From positions 1 to 64,000 of the forward strand of contig CAMMSL010000012.1 of the NCBI GenBank assembly GCA_946499505.1: DNA of 64,000 nt, in the 5' to 3' direction. Below are positions 1 through 7,518 of the stretch, piece after piece. This DNA is from an uncultured Lachnoclostridium sp. Its GTDB lineage: Bacteria; Bacillota; Clostridia; Lachnospirales; Lachnospiraceae. Made by a program: the position numbers and the translations under genes. The first letter of the stretch is position 1. Each line of letters starts with the position of its first letter. Under the pieces are notes generated by a model. It did not search any database and was not told the origin of the DNA. It worked only from the letters and a program-made list of their open reading frames with translations.

Positions 1-208
1 AAAATCAGGGATATAGCCATTTTTTCTTTCTTAAACTGTCAAAGACGGGAGTATAATATACGGAATTGGAAAAAGCAAGAAAAAGTTTTGAAAAAAGCAA
101 ATTTTGGCGATTCGTCAGCCTGTGTGGGAAAATTACTTGCCTGAAGGGAATAAAAAGACAGGGATGAGACATACTAACAACGAACTAAAAAAACAGGAGG
201 GATTACTC

Positions 209-394
209 ATGGCAAAGAACTATAGTAATACAAACAATTCAAACAAAAATGCAAAGAACAGCAATTCTTATGGAAACACACAGAGCAAGAACAAGAACTC
301 CAACAAGAACAGCAACAGTTCATATTCCAACACTTCTGACAGCAGAAACTGTGGCAGGGATATGGATGCCTATGATGAGTCAGACCGTTACTGA
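209..394 (+). CDS. small Asn/Ser/Lys-rich protein
   Basis: A 61-residue protein that is mostly Asn, Ser and Lys, with a short acidic C-terminal tail (DMDAYDESDRY). The ATG at 209 is preceded by a strong ribosome site (ACAGGAGG at 193-200); the open frame extends back to 104, but no ribosome site supports a longer start. No catalytic motif, signal peptide or membrane segment is visible; it looks intrinsically disordered. Low-complexity proteins of this type occur in Lachnospiraceae, but I know no established function. A possible -10 (TATAAT at 52-57) and a downstream hairpin suggest a monocistronic transcript. Confidence 0.6.
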   Translation: MAKNYSNTNNSNKNAKNSNSYGNTQSKNKNSNKNSNSSYSNTSDSRNCGRDMDAYDESDRY

Positions 395-438
395 TCCTGG
401 CAGATCCTATAGTCAAAAATAGCAGAAAAATGATGGGA

Positions 439-475
439 GGGGCAGGGAAAGTTCAACTTTACTCTGCCCCTGATT
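439..475 (+). terminator. terminator-like hairpin
   Basis: GGGGCAG (439-445) pairs with CTGCCCC (464-470) and is followed by the weak T-rich stretch TGATTTAT. It lies between the Asn-rich gene and the methyltransferase gene. Confidence 0.5.
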
Positions 476-519
476 TATAGTAATATGAATACAGACAAAA
501 TATAAGGACGGAGAAGTTC

Positions 520-1668
520 ATGGATAAAATGGAATGGATCGCGCCCTGTCACTTCGGTCTTGAGTCTGTCCTGAAACGGGAAATTCAGGATCTCGGATAT
601 GAGATCGTGCAGGTTGAAGACGGAAGAGTTACATTCAGCGGCGGGATGGATGCTGTCTGCAGAGGGAATATTTTTCTGCGGACTGCAGAACGGATACTGT
701 TGAAAGTCGGGAGCTTCAGGGCAGAGACTTTTGAGGAACTGTTTGAAAAAACAAAAGAAATTCCGTGGGAAGATTACATACCTCAGGATGGAAGATTCTG
801 GGTGACGAAAGCGGCTTCTGTGAAAAGCAGACTGTTCAGCCCGTCGGATATTCAGTCCATTATGAAGAAAGCAATGGTGGAGCGACTGAAGGCCAGATAT
901 CGTATTCAATGGTTCCCGGAGACGGGGGCCTCGTATCCGGTCAGGGTATTTCTGATGAAAGATATAGTGACTGTCGGACTGGATACGACCGGTACTTCGC
1001 TTCATAAACGGGGATACCGCCCGGTGGCGGGAAAAGCACCGATCGCTGAGAATCTTGCGGCCGCGCTGATCATGCTGACGCCGTGGAAGAAGGATCGGAT
1101 TCTGGTGGATCCGTTCTGCGGGAGCGGTACATTTCCGATCGAGGCGGCAATGATGGCAGCTAATATTGCTCCGGGAATGAACCGTTCGTTTACGGCAGAG
1201 TCATGGACGAACCTGATACCGAAGAAGAGCTGGTATGAGGCGGTGAACGAAGCACAGGATATGATCGATGACGATATCGAGACAGATATACAGGGATACG
1301 ATGCGGATGGCGAAGTCCTGCGGACGGCACGCAGAAATGCAGAGAAAGCAGGAGTCGGCCATCTGATCCATTTCCAGCAGAGAGAAGTAAAAGATCTGAG
1401 CCATCCGAAAAAATACGGGTTTATCATCACGAATCCGCCATATGGCGAACGCCTGGAAGAAAAAGAGACATTGCCGCGCATTTATAAGGAGTTCGGCGAC
1501 GCTTTCCGGAAGCTGGACAGCTGGTCGGCTTATATGATCACCAGTTATGAAGATGCGCAGCGATATTTTGGCAGAAAAGCGGATAAGAACAGGAAGATTT
1601 ATAACGGGATGATAAGAACTTATTTTTATCAATTTTCAGGGCCAAGGCCGCCAAGACAGAAGAAATAG
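520..1668 (+). CDS. THUMP-domain 23S rRNA (guanine-N2) methyltransferase, RlmL/YpsC type
   Basis: A 382-residue class I RNA methyltransferase. The N-terminal half (about residues 1-155) is the THUMP-containing RNA-binding part and the C-terminal half a Rossmann SAM-dependent domain. Motif I-like DPFCGSGTFPIEAA lies near residue 198 and the catalytic NPPYGERL near 308, typical of N2-guanine methylation of rRNA. The length matches the Gram-positive YpsC family, which corresponds to the N-terminal methyltransferase of E. coli RlmL. It leads a tight set with the XTP pyrophosphatase (16 bp downstream) and the phosphodiesterase, a common housekeeping arrangement. The exact target nucleotide is inferred from the family. 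Confidence 0.9.
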   Translation: MDKMEWIAPCHFGLESVLKREIQDLGYEIVQVEDGRVTFSGGMDAVCRGNIFLRTAERILLKVGSFRAETFEELFEKTKEIPWEDYIPQDGRFWVTKAASVKSRLFSPSDIQSIMKKAMVERLKARYRIQWFPETGASYPVRVFLMKDIVTVGLDTTGTSLHKRGYRPVAGKAPIAENLAAALIMLTPWKKDRILVDPFCGSGTFPIEAAMMAANIAPGMNRSFTAESWTNLIPKKSWYEAVNEAQDMIDDDIETDIQGYDADGEVLRTARRNAEKAGVGHLIHFQQREVKDLSHPKKYGFIITNPPYGERLEEKETLPRIYKEFGDAFRKLDSWSAYMITSYEDAQRYFGRKADKNRKIYNGMIRTYFYQFSGPRPPRQKK

Positions 1669-1684
1669 AGGATATACAGAGAAG

Positions 1685-2296
1685 ATGAAAAAGAGAATTA
1701 TATTTGCTACAGGTAACGAAAATAAGATGAAAGAGATACGGATGATCCTGAAGGATCTGGGAATGGAGATCCTTTCCATGAAAGAGGCAGGGGTCGACAT
1801 TGATATTGTCGAGGACGGAATGAGCTTTGAAGAAAATGCGGAGATCAAGGCGAGAGCGGTAGCCAGAGTCCTGACAAATGATATTGTCCTTGCGGATGAT
1901 TCCGGGCTTGAGATCGATTATCTGGATAAGGCGCCGGGAATTTATTCCGCGAGATTTGCCGGTGAGGACACTTCTTATGATATAAAAAATCGTATCCTGC
2001 TGGACAGACTGGAAGGTGTGCCGGATGAAGAGCGCACGGCAAGGTTTGTATGTGCAGTTGCTGCCGTATTTCCGGATGGAACTGTGTCCACTGTCAGAAA
2101 GACCATCGAGGGCAGGATTGCGGAGGAAGCGGCAGGAGATAACGGTTTCGGATATGATCCGATCTTTTATGTGCCGGAGTACGGCTGTACGACGGCAGAG
2201 ATGAAGCCGGAGCAGAAAAATGAATTGAGCCACAGAGGAAAAGCGCTTCGTGCAATGAGAGACATATTAAAAGAAAAAATCGGTGAGGATATGTAA
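1685..2296 (+). CDS. rdgB: XTP/dITP pyrophosphatase (RdgB/HAM1 family)
   Basis: A 203-residue house-cleaning enzyme that hydrolyses dITP, XTP and ITP to the monophosphates and pyrophosphate, keeping deaminated purines out of nucleic acids. Family marks: ATGNENKMKEI near the N-terminus (triphosphate-binding T-x-N), DDSGLEIDYL with the metal-binding acidic pair, PGIYSARFAG, and GYDPIFY in the C-terminal half. Full length for the family. Its stop shares one base with the start of the next gene, so the two are translationally coupled. Confidence 0.95.
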   Translation: MKKRIIFATGNENKMKEIRMILKDLGMEILSMKEAGVDIDIVEDGMSFEENAEIKARAVARVLTNDIVLADDSGLEIDYLDKAPGIYSARFAGEDTSYDIKNRILLDRLEGVPDEERTARFVCAVAAVFPDGTVSTVRKTIEGRIAEEAAGDNGFGYDPIFYVPEYGCTTAEMKPEQKNELSHRGKALRAMRDILKEKIGEDM

Positions 2297-2778
2297 TGAG
2301 GATATTGATCGTCAGTGATACACATGGCAGACACGGCAATCTGGACCGGGCATTGGAAGAAGCGGGCGAGATTGATGTATTTATCCACCTTGGTGATGTT
2401 GAAGGGGGAGAAGAGTATATAGACGCTGTGGTTGAATGTGAGAAACATATGGTGCGCGGCAATAATGATTTCTTTACCGATCTGCCCAGAGAAGAAGAAT
2501 TTTATCTGGATAAATACAAGGTGTTTATTACCCATGGACATGCATATTACGTGTCGCTTGACCCTGAGTACATATTTGAGGAAGGACAGGCGAGGAAAGC
2601 TGATATAGTGATGTACGGACATACGCACAGGCCGTTCTTCGAGCAGAAGAACGGGATTACTGTGCTTAACCCGGGCAGCCTTTCGTTTCCGCGTCAGGAA
2701 GGAAGAAAAGGCAGCTATATGCTCATGGAGATCGCACCGGATGGAGCGGTCACATACGACCAGAGATACCTTCGATGA
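2296..2778 (+). CDS. metallophosphoesterase, YfcE/MJ0936 family
   Basis: A 160-residue calcineurin-like phosphoesterase. All metal-site motifs are present in order: SDTHGR, HLGDVEG, RGNND, ITHGH and YGHTH. Such small cytosolic enzymes hydrolyse phosphodiesters in vitro (YfcE acts on bis-p-nitrophenyl phosphate), and the physiological substrate is generally unknown. The start overlaps the rdgB stop by one base (TAATG). The gene ends about 40 bp before the tRNA-operon promoter. Confidence 0.9.
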   Translation: MRILIVSDTHGRHGNLDRALEEAGEIDVFIHLGDVEGGEEYIDAVVECEKHMVRGNNDFFTDLPREEEFYLDKYKVFITHGHAYYVSLDPEYIFEEGQARKADIVMYGHTHRPFFEQKNGITVLNPGSLSFPRQEGRKGSYMLMEIAPDGAVTYDQRYLR

Positions 2779-2818
2779 GATAAAATAAAAAAAGTGTGTC
2801 AGAAAAATAAAAAAGTTG

Positions 2819-2847
2819 TTGACATTACGAAATCCTTATAATATAAT
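2819..2847 (+). promoter_or_regulatory. sigma-A promoter of the tRNA operon
   Basis: TTGACA at 2819-2824 and TATAAT at 2842-2847 with a 17-bp spacer: a full consensus match placed 43 bp before the first tRNA. Confidence 0.85.
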
Positions 2848-2889
2848 AGTCAATGCGCTACGGGAAGACAGGAAACGTAGTTATTATAC

Positions 2890-2964
2890 CGGGGTGTGGC
2901 TCAGCTTGGCTAGAGCGCCTGGTTTGGGACCAGGAGGTCGCAGGTTCGAATCCTGTCACCCCGA
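2890..2964 (+). tRNA. tRNA-Pro(TGG)
   Basis: Cloverleaf readable by eye: acceptor CGGGGTG/CACCCCG with discriminator A; anticodon stem CCTGG/CCAGG around loop TTTGGGA (anticodon TGG); T-arm GCAGG-TTCGAAT-CCTGT. No encoded CCA. First of a seven-tRNA cluster. Confidence 0.95.
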
Positions 2965-2969
2965 TATGT

Positions 2970-3040
2970 GCGGGTGTAGTTCAATGGTAGAACACCAGCC
3001 TTCCAAGCTGGATACGTGAGTTCGATTCTCATCACCCGCT
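2970..3040 (+). tRNA. tRNA-Gly(TCC)
   Basis: Acceptor GCGGGTG/CACCCGC, anticodon loop CTTCCAA (TCC) on stem CCAGC/GCTGG, T-loop TTCGATT. 71 nt without CCA, normal for Gly. Confidence 0.95.
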
Positions 3041-3084
3041 TTTCCTGTGAAATAACAGGAAAAGGCAAATGAATATTTGCATCA

Positions 3085-3158
3085 GAGTCTGTAGCTCAGC
3101 TGGATAGAGCAACGGCCTTCTAAGCCGTAGGTCGTGGGTTCGAATCCCCCCAGGCTCG
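3085..3158 (+). tRNA. tRNA-Arg(TCT)
   Basis: Acceptor GAGTCTG/CAGGCTC with one G-T pair, discriminator G; anticodon loop CTTCTAA (TCT) on stem ACGGC/GCCGT. Confidence 0.95.
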
Positions 3159-3162
3159 TTAT

Positions 3163-3237
3163 GGTGGGTATGGTGCAGTTGGTTAGCGCGCCAGATTGTG
3201 GTTCTGGATATCGTGGGTTCGAGTCCCACTACCCACC
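3163..3237 (+). tRNA. tRNA-His(GTG)
   Basis: Acceptor GTGGGTA/TACCCAC; anticodon loop TTGTGGT (GTG) on CCAGA/TCTGG. The coordinates include the His-specific G-1 (3163) facing discriminator C (3237). Confidence 0.93.
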
Positions 3238-3287
3238 CTTTTCTTTTATATTCCTACTGGCATGCAGTGTCAGACGTAAGTCTTTAA

Positions 3288-3359
3288 TGGGCTATCGCCA
3301 AGCGGTAAGGCACAGGACTTTGACTCCTGCATTCGCTGGTTCGAATCCAGCTAGCCCAG
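3288..3359 (+). tRNA. tRNA-Gln(TTG)
   Basis: Acceptor TGGGCTA/TAGCCCA, discriminator G; anticodon loop CTTTGAC (TTG) on CAGGA/TCCTG. The U1-A72 first pair is typical of Gln tRNAs. Confidence 0.95.
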
Positions 3360-3388
3360 TTTACCTGGGAAGCCGGGAAAGAAAATAT

Positions 3389-3461
3389 GGGCGTGTAGCT
3401 CAGGTGGTAGAGCACTTGACTTTTAATCAAGTTGTCCGGGGTTCGAATCCCCGCACGCTCA
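3389..3461 (+). tRNA. tRNA-Lys(TTT)
   Basis: Acceptor GGGCGTG/CACGCTC, discriminator A; anticodon loop CTTTTAA (TTT) on CTTGA/TCAAG. Confidence 0.95.
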
Positions 3462-3472
3462 CTGGGATAACA

Positions 3473-3510
3473 AGCGGAAACCTTATATGATAGGTGTTTC
3501 CGCTGTTTTA
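3473..3510 (+). terminator. terminator inside the tRNA cluster
   Basis: AGCGGAAAC (3473-3481) pairs with GTTTCCGCT (3496-3504), followed by GTTTTATT. It sits after tRNA-Lys and only 17 bp before tRNA-Leu, so tRNA-Leu probably depends on read-through or the hairpin serves processing. Confidence 0.75.
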
Positions 3511-3526
3511 TTCTAAATAATAATAA

Positions 3527-3607
3527 GCGGATATGGCGGAATTGGCAGACGCGCCAGATTTAGGATCTGGTGTCTACGACGTGCAGGTTCAAGTCCTGTT
3601 ATCCGCA
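3527..3607 (+). tRNA. tRNA-Leu(TAG)
   Basis: Class II tRNA of 81 nt with a variable arm; acceptor GCGGATA/TATCCGC, discriminator A; anticodon loop TTTAGGA (TAG) on CCAGA/TCTGG. Confidence 0.95.
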
Positions 3608-3688
3608 TTGGACCTGATCTCGGATGTGCCCAGGATGTGGTACTTCCGAGTTCTTTTGTTTGACAGGAGACATAATAAGGAGGCAGCT

Positions 3689-4753
3689 ATGAATCATATC
3701 AACGAGATCACTCATATTGAGAGCGTCCGTCTCAGTGACGATGGCAGAAGTGTAGTTATCATAGATCAGACACAGCTTCCCAACCGGACGGAATATCTTA
3801 CGCTGTCTACAGCGAAAGACATATGGGAAGCTATTTATCATCTGAAGGTCCGGGGTGCGCCGGCTATCGGCATCTGTGCAGGGTACGGGATCTACTGCCT
3901 TGCGCTTCAGATCAAGGCAGAGGACTATGACGGTTTCCTGCGTGAATTCAGGAAGAATAAGGAGTATCTGGATTCCGCCAGACCGACAGCTGTGAATCTG
4001 AGCTGGGCGCTGAACCGGATGGAGCGGATCGTAACAGGGAACAGTGATAAAAAGATAACGGAGATACTAGAATTTCTAAAAGAGGAATGTCTGAAGATCC
4101 ATCAGGAGGATATCAGTATGTGCAGAGCGATATCCGAGTATGGGCTTTCCCTTCTGAAAGATGGAGACGGGATCCTTACGCACTGTAATGCCGGGCCTCT
4201 CGCCACATCCCGTTACGGAACCGGGCAGGGGCCTCTTTTTCTCGGGAAAGAGCGGGGCATGAATTTTCATGTATTTGCGGATGAAACGCGGCCGCTTCTT
4301 CAGGGAGCCCGGCTTACAGCTTATGAGCTCCAGAAAGCAGGGATCGACGTTACACTTATCTGCGATAATATGGCGGGTATTGTCATGAAAAACGGCTGGG
4401 TTCAGGCGTGCATGGTCGGATGCGACCGCGTGGCCGCAAATGGAGATACTGCAAATAAGATAGGGACAAGCGGCGTGGCTGTTCTGGCAAAGTATTACGG
4501 GATTCCGTTCTATGTACTGGGACCGACTTCTACGATTGATATGGAGTGCAAAAGTGGAGCGGATATTCACATTGAGCTGAGAGAGCCGGAGGAGATAAAA
4601 GAAAAGTTTTTCAGGGAACCTGTGGCCCTGAAAGAAGTGAAATGCTATAATCCGGCATTTGATGTGACGGATCACAATCTGATCACAGCGATCGTGACCG
4701 AAAAAGGAATCTGCTATCCTCCGTATACGGAAAGTCTGGCAAAGCTGTTTTAG
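3689..4753 (+). CDS. mtnA: S-methyl-5-thioribose-1-phosphate isomerase
   Basis: A 354-residue isomerase converting methylthioribose-1-phosphate to methylthioribulose-1-phosphate in methionine salvage. Signature blocks: [28 protein letters not shown] (active-site Cys region), [18 protein letters not shown], and [18 protein letters not shown] with the catalytic Asp. The start is the ATG at 3689, with AAGGAGG at 3677-3683; an in-frame extension back to 3533 would run through tRNA-Leu and is rejected. No other methionine-salvage gene is adjacent. Family members can also act in 5-deoxyribose disposal, so the physiological substrate may be 5-methylthioribose, 5-deoxyribose, or both. Confidence 0.93.
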   Translation: MNHINEITHIESVRLSDDGRSVVIIDQTQLPNRTEYLTLSTAKDIWEAIYHLKVRGAPAIGICAGYGIYCLALQIKAEDYDGFLREFRKNKEYLDSARPTAVNLSWALNRMERIVTGNSDKKITEILEFLKEECLKIHQEDISMCRAISEYGLSLLKDGDGILTHCNAGPLATSRYGTGQGPLFLGKERGMNFHVFADETRPLLQGARLTAYELQKAGIDVTLICDNMAGIVMKNGWVQACMVGCDRVAANGDTANKIGTSGVAVLAKYYGIPFYVLGPTSTIDMECKSGADIHIELREPEEIKEKFFREPVALKEVKCYNPAFDVTDHNLITAIVTEKGICYPPYTESLAKLF

Positions 4754-4789
4754 AGAAAATAGTTTTACAGAAAATATTTTATTTTTTGC

Positions 4790-4818
4790 TTGCTGAAACC
4801 GGCGATTTAGTATATACT
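4790..4818 (+). promoter_or_regulatory. promoter of the HPr-like gene
   Basis: TTGCTG at 4790-4795 and TATACT at 4813-4818 with 17-bp spacing, 30 bp before the HPr-like start codon. Confidence 0.6.
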
Positions 4819-4848
4819 ACGTAAGGTGCTTAACAGGAGGTCAGAAAT

Positions 4849-5088
4849 ATGGTCGAGAAGAAGATTAAATTCATAACATCAGGTCAGTTGATGAGCTTTT
4901 GCGACACATGCCAGAAAATGAAGTCAGATATTGATGTGACAGATATGTCCAATCGTAATTTCCGCATTGACGGAAAGTCGATTCTTGGGCTCATGTCGAT
5001 CAAACTGGGACTGCCTATGCGTCTGATCGTAGACGGCGAGGACGAAGAACTGGCAAACGAGTATTTCACAAAATATGAATTTGAATAA
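4849..5088 (+). CDS. HPr-fold protein lacking the phosphorylatable His
   Basis: A 79-residue protein of PTS HPr size and pattern. The second half (GKSILGLMSIKLGLPMRLIV, then DGEDEELA) matches the region around the HPr Ser46 helix and the following strand. In the N-terminal part, where HPr carries GIHARPA with His15, this protein reads FCDTCQKMKSD, so the EI phosphoacceptor is absent. It therefore cannot be a normal phosphocarrier; a Crh-like or regulatory role is possible, as is an unrelated use of the fold. Own promoter and ribosome site (ACAGGAGG), with a strong terminator after it: a monocistronic unit. Confidence 0.75.
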   Translation: MVEKKIKFITSGQLMSFCDTCQKMKSDIDVTDMSNRNFRIDGKSILGLMSIKLGLPMRLIVDGEDEELANEYFTKYEFE

Positions 5089-5104
5089 AGATGAGAGAAG
5101 CGTC

Positions 5105-5154
5105 AAAAAAGGAGCAGTCACCGCGTTAGAGCGGTGAGAATGCTCCTTTTTTGT
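5105..5154. terminator. bidirectional intrinsic terminator
   Basis: AAAAAAGGAGCA (5105-5116) pairs with TGCTCCTTTTTT (5141-5152), with an inner CACCGC/GCGGTG stem. It ends the HPr-like transcript on the plus strand and the MATE transcript on the minus strand; the MATE stop codon (5126-5128) lies in the loop. Confidence 0.9.
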
Positions 5155-6475
5155 ATGTTTTAAGAAGAAAGAACGCCACGACAGCTGCACACAGTTCTCC
5201 GGCAGGGAAAGCAATCCATACTCCGACGGGCCCGAAAAAGTTTGAAAGGATGCAGCTGAGAGGAATTGTGATCACAAACTGTCTCAGCAGGGAGATGATC
5301 AGGGAGTCCCTTCCGTTTCCCAGTGCCTCAAATGTGCCTGAATAGATCACGCCTACTGCAGAGATGAGAAATCCGAGGCAGATGATGCGAAGCGCAGTCA
5401 CACCTGCGCCCATAAGCTCGGCATCAGCATCGAACAGGGCGAAGATCTGTTCCGGGAGAATAAGGGAAAGCAATGTGCCAAGCAGCATGATGGCGGCGGC
5501 GCAGGCAAGGCTGTAGCGGATCGTGCTGCGGACTCTTTTGTACTCGCCGGCACCGTAGTTATATCCGACGATGGGACGCATTCCCTGTACGATTCCGTTC
5601 GCCGGCATATAGATGAAGGTCTGAAGCTTAAAGTATACACCGAGAACAGCTACATACAGATCGGAAAACGCGGCAAGGATACGGTTCAGTATGCTGATCA
5701 GGACAGAGGGGAGCAGCATCATGATAGTGGACGGGATGCCCACACTGTAAATCTGTCCGATGATTTTCCAGTCTGGTTTTACATATTTTATGCGGATGCG
5801 CACGGCATATGTTTTTCTGAGATAGACAACTACATATAACAGGAATGCGCAGATCTGCCCGATGACTGTTGCGATAGCAGCGCCGGCCACTCCCAGTGCA
5901 GGAAAGCCGAGCAGTCCGAAGATCAATATGGGATCCAGTATAATGTTGATCACGCATCCTACTATGAGCAGATACATGGTGATCTTCATTTTTCCGATGC
6001 TCTGGAAGATCTTTTCGAAAGCAAGCTGGAGCAGCGAACCGAAAGACAGGCAGAGTACGATATAAGTGTAATCACAGGCGTCTTTCAGGATGGCCGGATC
6101 ATCTGTAAAAAGGCGGAGAAATGGTCTGGTGATGAAAATACCTGCAAGGATAAAAAGAATACAGTGGAAGAATGTCAGCACAACTCCCAGTGTGGCTGCC
6201 CGGTCCGCCTTTTCCTGATCCCCGGAACCAAGGTGGATCGATATGGCGGAGCTTATGCCTACCCCGATTCCGACTCCTACGGATACGATAGCATTCTGCA
6301 GGGGATAGGCCAGAGAGACGGCGGTCAGGGCATCTGTTCCAAGTCTGGATACATATATGCTGTCTACTATATTATAGAGGGACTGAATCAGCATGGACAG
6401 CATCATGGGGACGGACATTGAAACGAGAAGGGAAAAGACAGGCCTTGTCCGCATAAATGAATTTTCTTTTTCCAT
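5126..6475 (-). CDS. MATE-family multidrug/sodium antiporter (copy 1)
   Basis: A 449-residue integral membrane exporter with about 12 hydrophobic segments in the two six-helix halves of MATE proteins (PF01554). The N-terminal block PVFSLLVSMSVPMMLSML and the NIVDSIYVSRLGTDAL segment are typical of the Gram-positive DinF/NorM branch. It would exchange Na+ or H+ for cationic drugs or metabolites. The ATG at 6475 is chosen because AAGGAG (6488-6483) lies at correct spacing; an upstream TTG (6481) is too close to it. The 5' leader has a strong promoter, a short ORF and a terminator hairpin (separate entries), pointing to inducible expression. Confidence 0.9.
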   Translation of the reverse strand: MEKENSFMRTRPVFSLLVSMSVPMMLSMLIQSLYNIVDSIYVSRLGTDALTAVSLAYPLQNAIVSVGVGIGVGISSAISIHLGSGDQEKADRAATLGVVLTFFHCILFILAGIFITRPFLRLFTDDPAILKDACDYTYIVLCLSFGSLLQLAFEKIFQSIGKMKITMYLLIVGCVINIILDPILIFGLLGFPALGVAGAAIATVIGQICAFLLYVVVYLRKTYAVRIRIKYVKPDWKIIGQIYSVGIPSTIMMLLPSVLISILNRILAAFSDLYVAVLGVYFKLQTFIYMPANGIVQGMRPIVGYNYGAGEYKRVRSTIRYSLACAAAIMLLGTLLSLILPEQIFALFDADAELMGAGVTALRIICLGFLISAVGVIYSGTFEALGNGRDSLIISLLRQFVITIPLSCILSNFFGPVGVWIAFPAGELCAAVVAFFLLKTYKKGAFSPL

Positions 6476-6477
6476 AA

Positions 6478-6567
6478 TCAAACTCCTTTCAAAATAATAA
6501 AAAAAGTCATATGCCTGTTTGAATTCTGAAACAGGAAAACCATATGACTTTTAAAGAAAATATTCAT
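6478..6567 (-). CDS. 29-codon leader ORF in front of the MATE gene
   Basis: An ATG at 6567-6565 opens 29 codons (beginning MNIFFKSHMVFLF and ending in IILKGV), stopping with TGA at 6480-6478, two bases before the MATE ATG. The frame runs through the whole intrinsic terminator hairpin and the MATE ribosome site. The predicted transcription start is only about 7-9 nt before this ATG and no Shine-Dalgarno is present, so translation would be nearly leaderless. This layout fits a leader peptide for ribosome-controlled attenuation, but no expression evidence exists here and the frame could be fortuitous. Confidence 0.45.
   Translation of the reverse strand: MNIFFKSHMVFLFQNSNRHMTFFIILKGV
6491..6552 (-). 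terminator. intrinsic terminator in the MATE leader (putative attenuator)
   Basis: On the minus strand AAAAGTCATATG pairs perfectly with CATATGACTTTT (12 bp), topped by CCTGTTT/AAACAGG (7 bp) and followed by TTTTTTATTATTTT. It lies between the gene's own promoter and its ribosome site, so unless it is overridden the MATE gene is off. Confidence 0.85.
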
Positions 6568-6581
6568 TTTTCGCAACGACA

Positions 6582-6610
6582 ATAATAGCACAGGGGCGCA
6601 GATCCGTCAA
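6582..6610 (-). promoter_or_regulatory. promoter of the MATE gene
   Basis: On the minus strand TTGACG (6610-6605), a 17-bp spacer and TATTAT (6587-6582), with TGC directly before the -10 (extended -10). This is a strong promoter about 105 bp before the MATE start, downstream of mntP. Confidence 0.8.
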
Positions 6611-6663
6611 TGAAAAACTGGATAGATAAAGTAGATAAGTTCAGCCTGCGCTGCAGCTGAATG

Positions 6664-7224
6664 TTATAAAATCCCAAGATGTTCCAGCAGGATTTTTACG
6701 CCAAGCAGGATCAGAATGGCGCCTCCGGCGAATTCGGCTTTCGATTTATATTTTGTGCCGAATACGTTTCCGATCTTTACACCGACAGCAGAGATAATAA
6801 AAGTGGTGACCCCGATAAATGTGACGGCGGCGATGATATGGACATCAAGGAAAGCAAACGTAATGCCGACAGCAAGTGCGTCAATGCTGGTTGCTACAGC
6901 CAGCAGGAACATGGTCCTGATGTCCAGAGAGTCGTCCTCTTTCTCGCAGTCGCCTGAACAGGCTTCTTTGATCATATTTGCTCCGATGATCCCCAGCAGG
7001 ATAAATGCAACCCAATGGTCGACGGCGGTGATCTTCTCACGGAACTGGTAACCCAGCAGGTAGCCAAGAGCCGGCATGAGTGCCTGAAAGCCGCCGAACC
7101 ACAGACCTACGATCCCGGCTTTTTTGAACGAAATCTTCGGCATAGCAAGACCTTTACAGATAGAGACGGCAAAGGCGTCCATAGATAACCCTACGGCAAG
7201 TATAAACAGTTCTAATAATCCCAT
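6664..7224 (-). CDS. mntP: manganese efflux pump MntP
   Basis: A 186-residue six-helix membrane protein of the MntP/YebN (DUF204) family that exports Mn2+. Helix 1 carries [14 protein letters not shown] with the conserved membrane Asp; the second half repeats the theme with [14 protein letters not shown], the internal duplication of the family. The start is the ATG at 7224 with AAGGAG seven bases upstream; the frame extends to 7431, but that part is untranslated leader. The leader contains a yybP-ykoY Mn2+ riboswitch, which fits the assignment. Confidence 0.93.
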   Translation of the reverse strand: MGLLELFILAVGLSMDAFAVSICKGLAMPKISFKKAGIVGLWFGGFQALMPALGYLLGYQFREKITAVDHWVAFILLGIIGANMIKEACSGDCEKEDDSLDIRTMFLLAVATSIDALAVGITFAFLDVHIIAAVTFIGVTTFIISAVGVKIGNVFGTKYKSKAEFAGGAILILLGVKILLEHLGIL

Positions 7225-7298
7225 TTTCTTTCTCCTTAGTAGTGAATATTGGGGGGCCAGCAAAGTGTCCCCGTTGTTGATCGCTTCATTGCAGGAAA

Positions 7299-7354
7299 CG
7301 CTCAGCCCGCGCCATTCGCAAAGCCGCACTGACACGCTGACCACGGCTGAGCCG
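7299..7354. repeat. structured intergenic repeat, copy 1
   Basis: GCTCAGCC (7300-7307) pairs with GGCTGAGC (7345-7352). The 43-nt core at 7308-7350, containing ATTCGCAAAGC and GCACTGAC, matches 35 of 43 bases of a second copy at 19572-19614. Both copies lie in the 5' leaders of minus-strand genes. Confidence 0.6.
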
Positions 7355-7360
7355 GTGCAT

Positions 7361-7423
7361 AAAAAAAAGCAGGTACATGCTGTACCTGTTGCAAAAACAT
7401 GTACAGCAAAAAAACTGTACATG
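7361..7423 (-). terminator. tandem terminator hairpins of the mntP leader (expression platform)
   Basis: On the minus strand two hairpins follow the aptamer: CATGTACAG/CTGTACATG (7423-7398, then TTTTTG) and CAGGTACA/TGTACCTG (7388-7370, then TTTTTTTT). Both use TGTAC arms, so alternative pairing between them is possible. They form the off-switch that Mn2+ binding would relieve. Confidence 0.75.
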
Positions 7424-7507
7424 AGTCTCATTATTTAAGATAAGCCAGGTCCCGTAAAGACCAGTATGTTGACTTACCACGCAGGAATACGCCAATTACT
7501 CCCTCAC
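7424..7507 (-). promoter_or_regulatory. yybP-ykoY manganese riboswitch aptamer
   Basis: On the minus strand the leader begins with GAGGGAGTAATTGG, then has AGTCAACATACTGG and further on ATAATGAGAC, resembling the GGGGAGUAG, GUCAACAUACU and GAGAC elements I associate with yybP-ykoY aptamers such as those of E. coli mntP and alx. It lies directly in front of mntP and is followed by terminators. The element boundaries are approximate because the fold was not computed. Confidence 0.75.
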
Positions 7508-7518
7508 GAACTGATAAT

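Noticed and set aside
2816-3490. Short protein frames across the tRNA cluster
   Set aside because: They run through well-formed tRNAs and encode their stems; no ribosome sites.
3533-3688. Upstream extension of mtnA into tRNA-Leu
   Set aside because: A clear AAGGAGG plus ATG at 3689 gives the family's normal length.
7225-7431. N-terminal extension of MntP
   Set aside because: The extra 69 codons translate the riboswitch leader; MntP starts at [12 protein letters not shown] with a good ribosome site.
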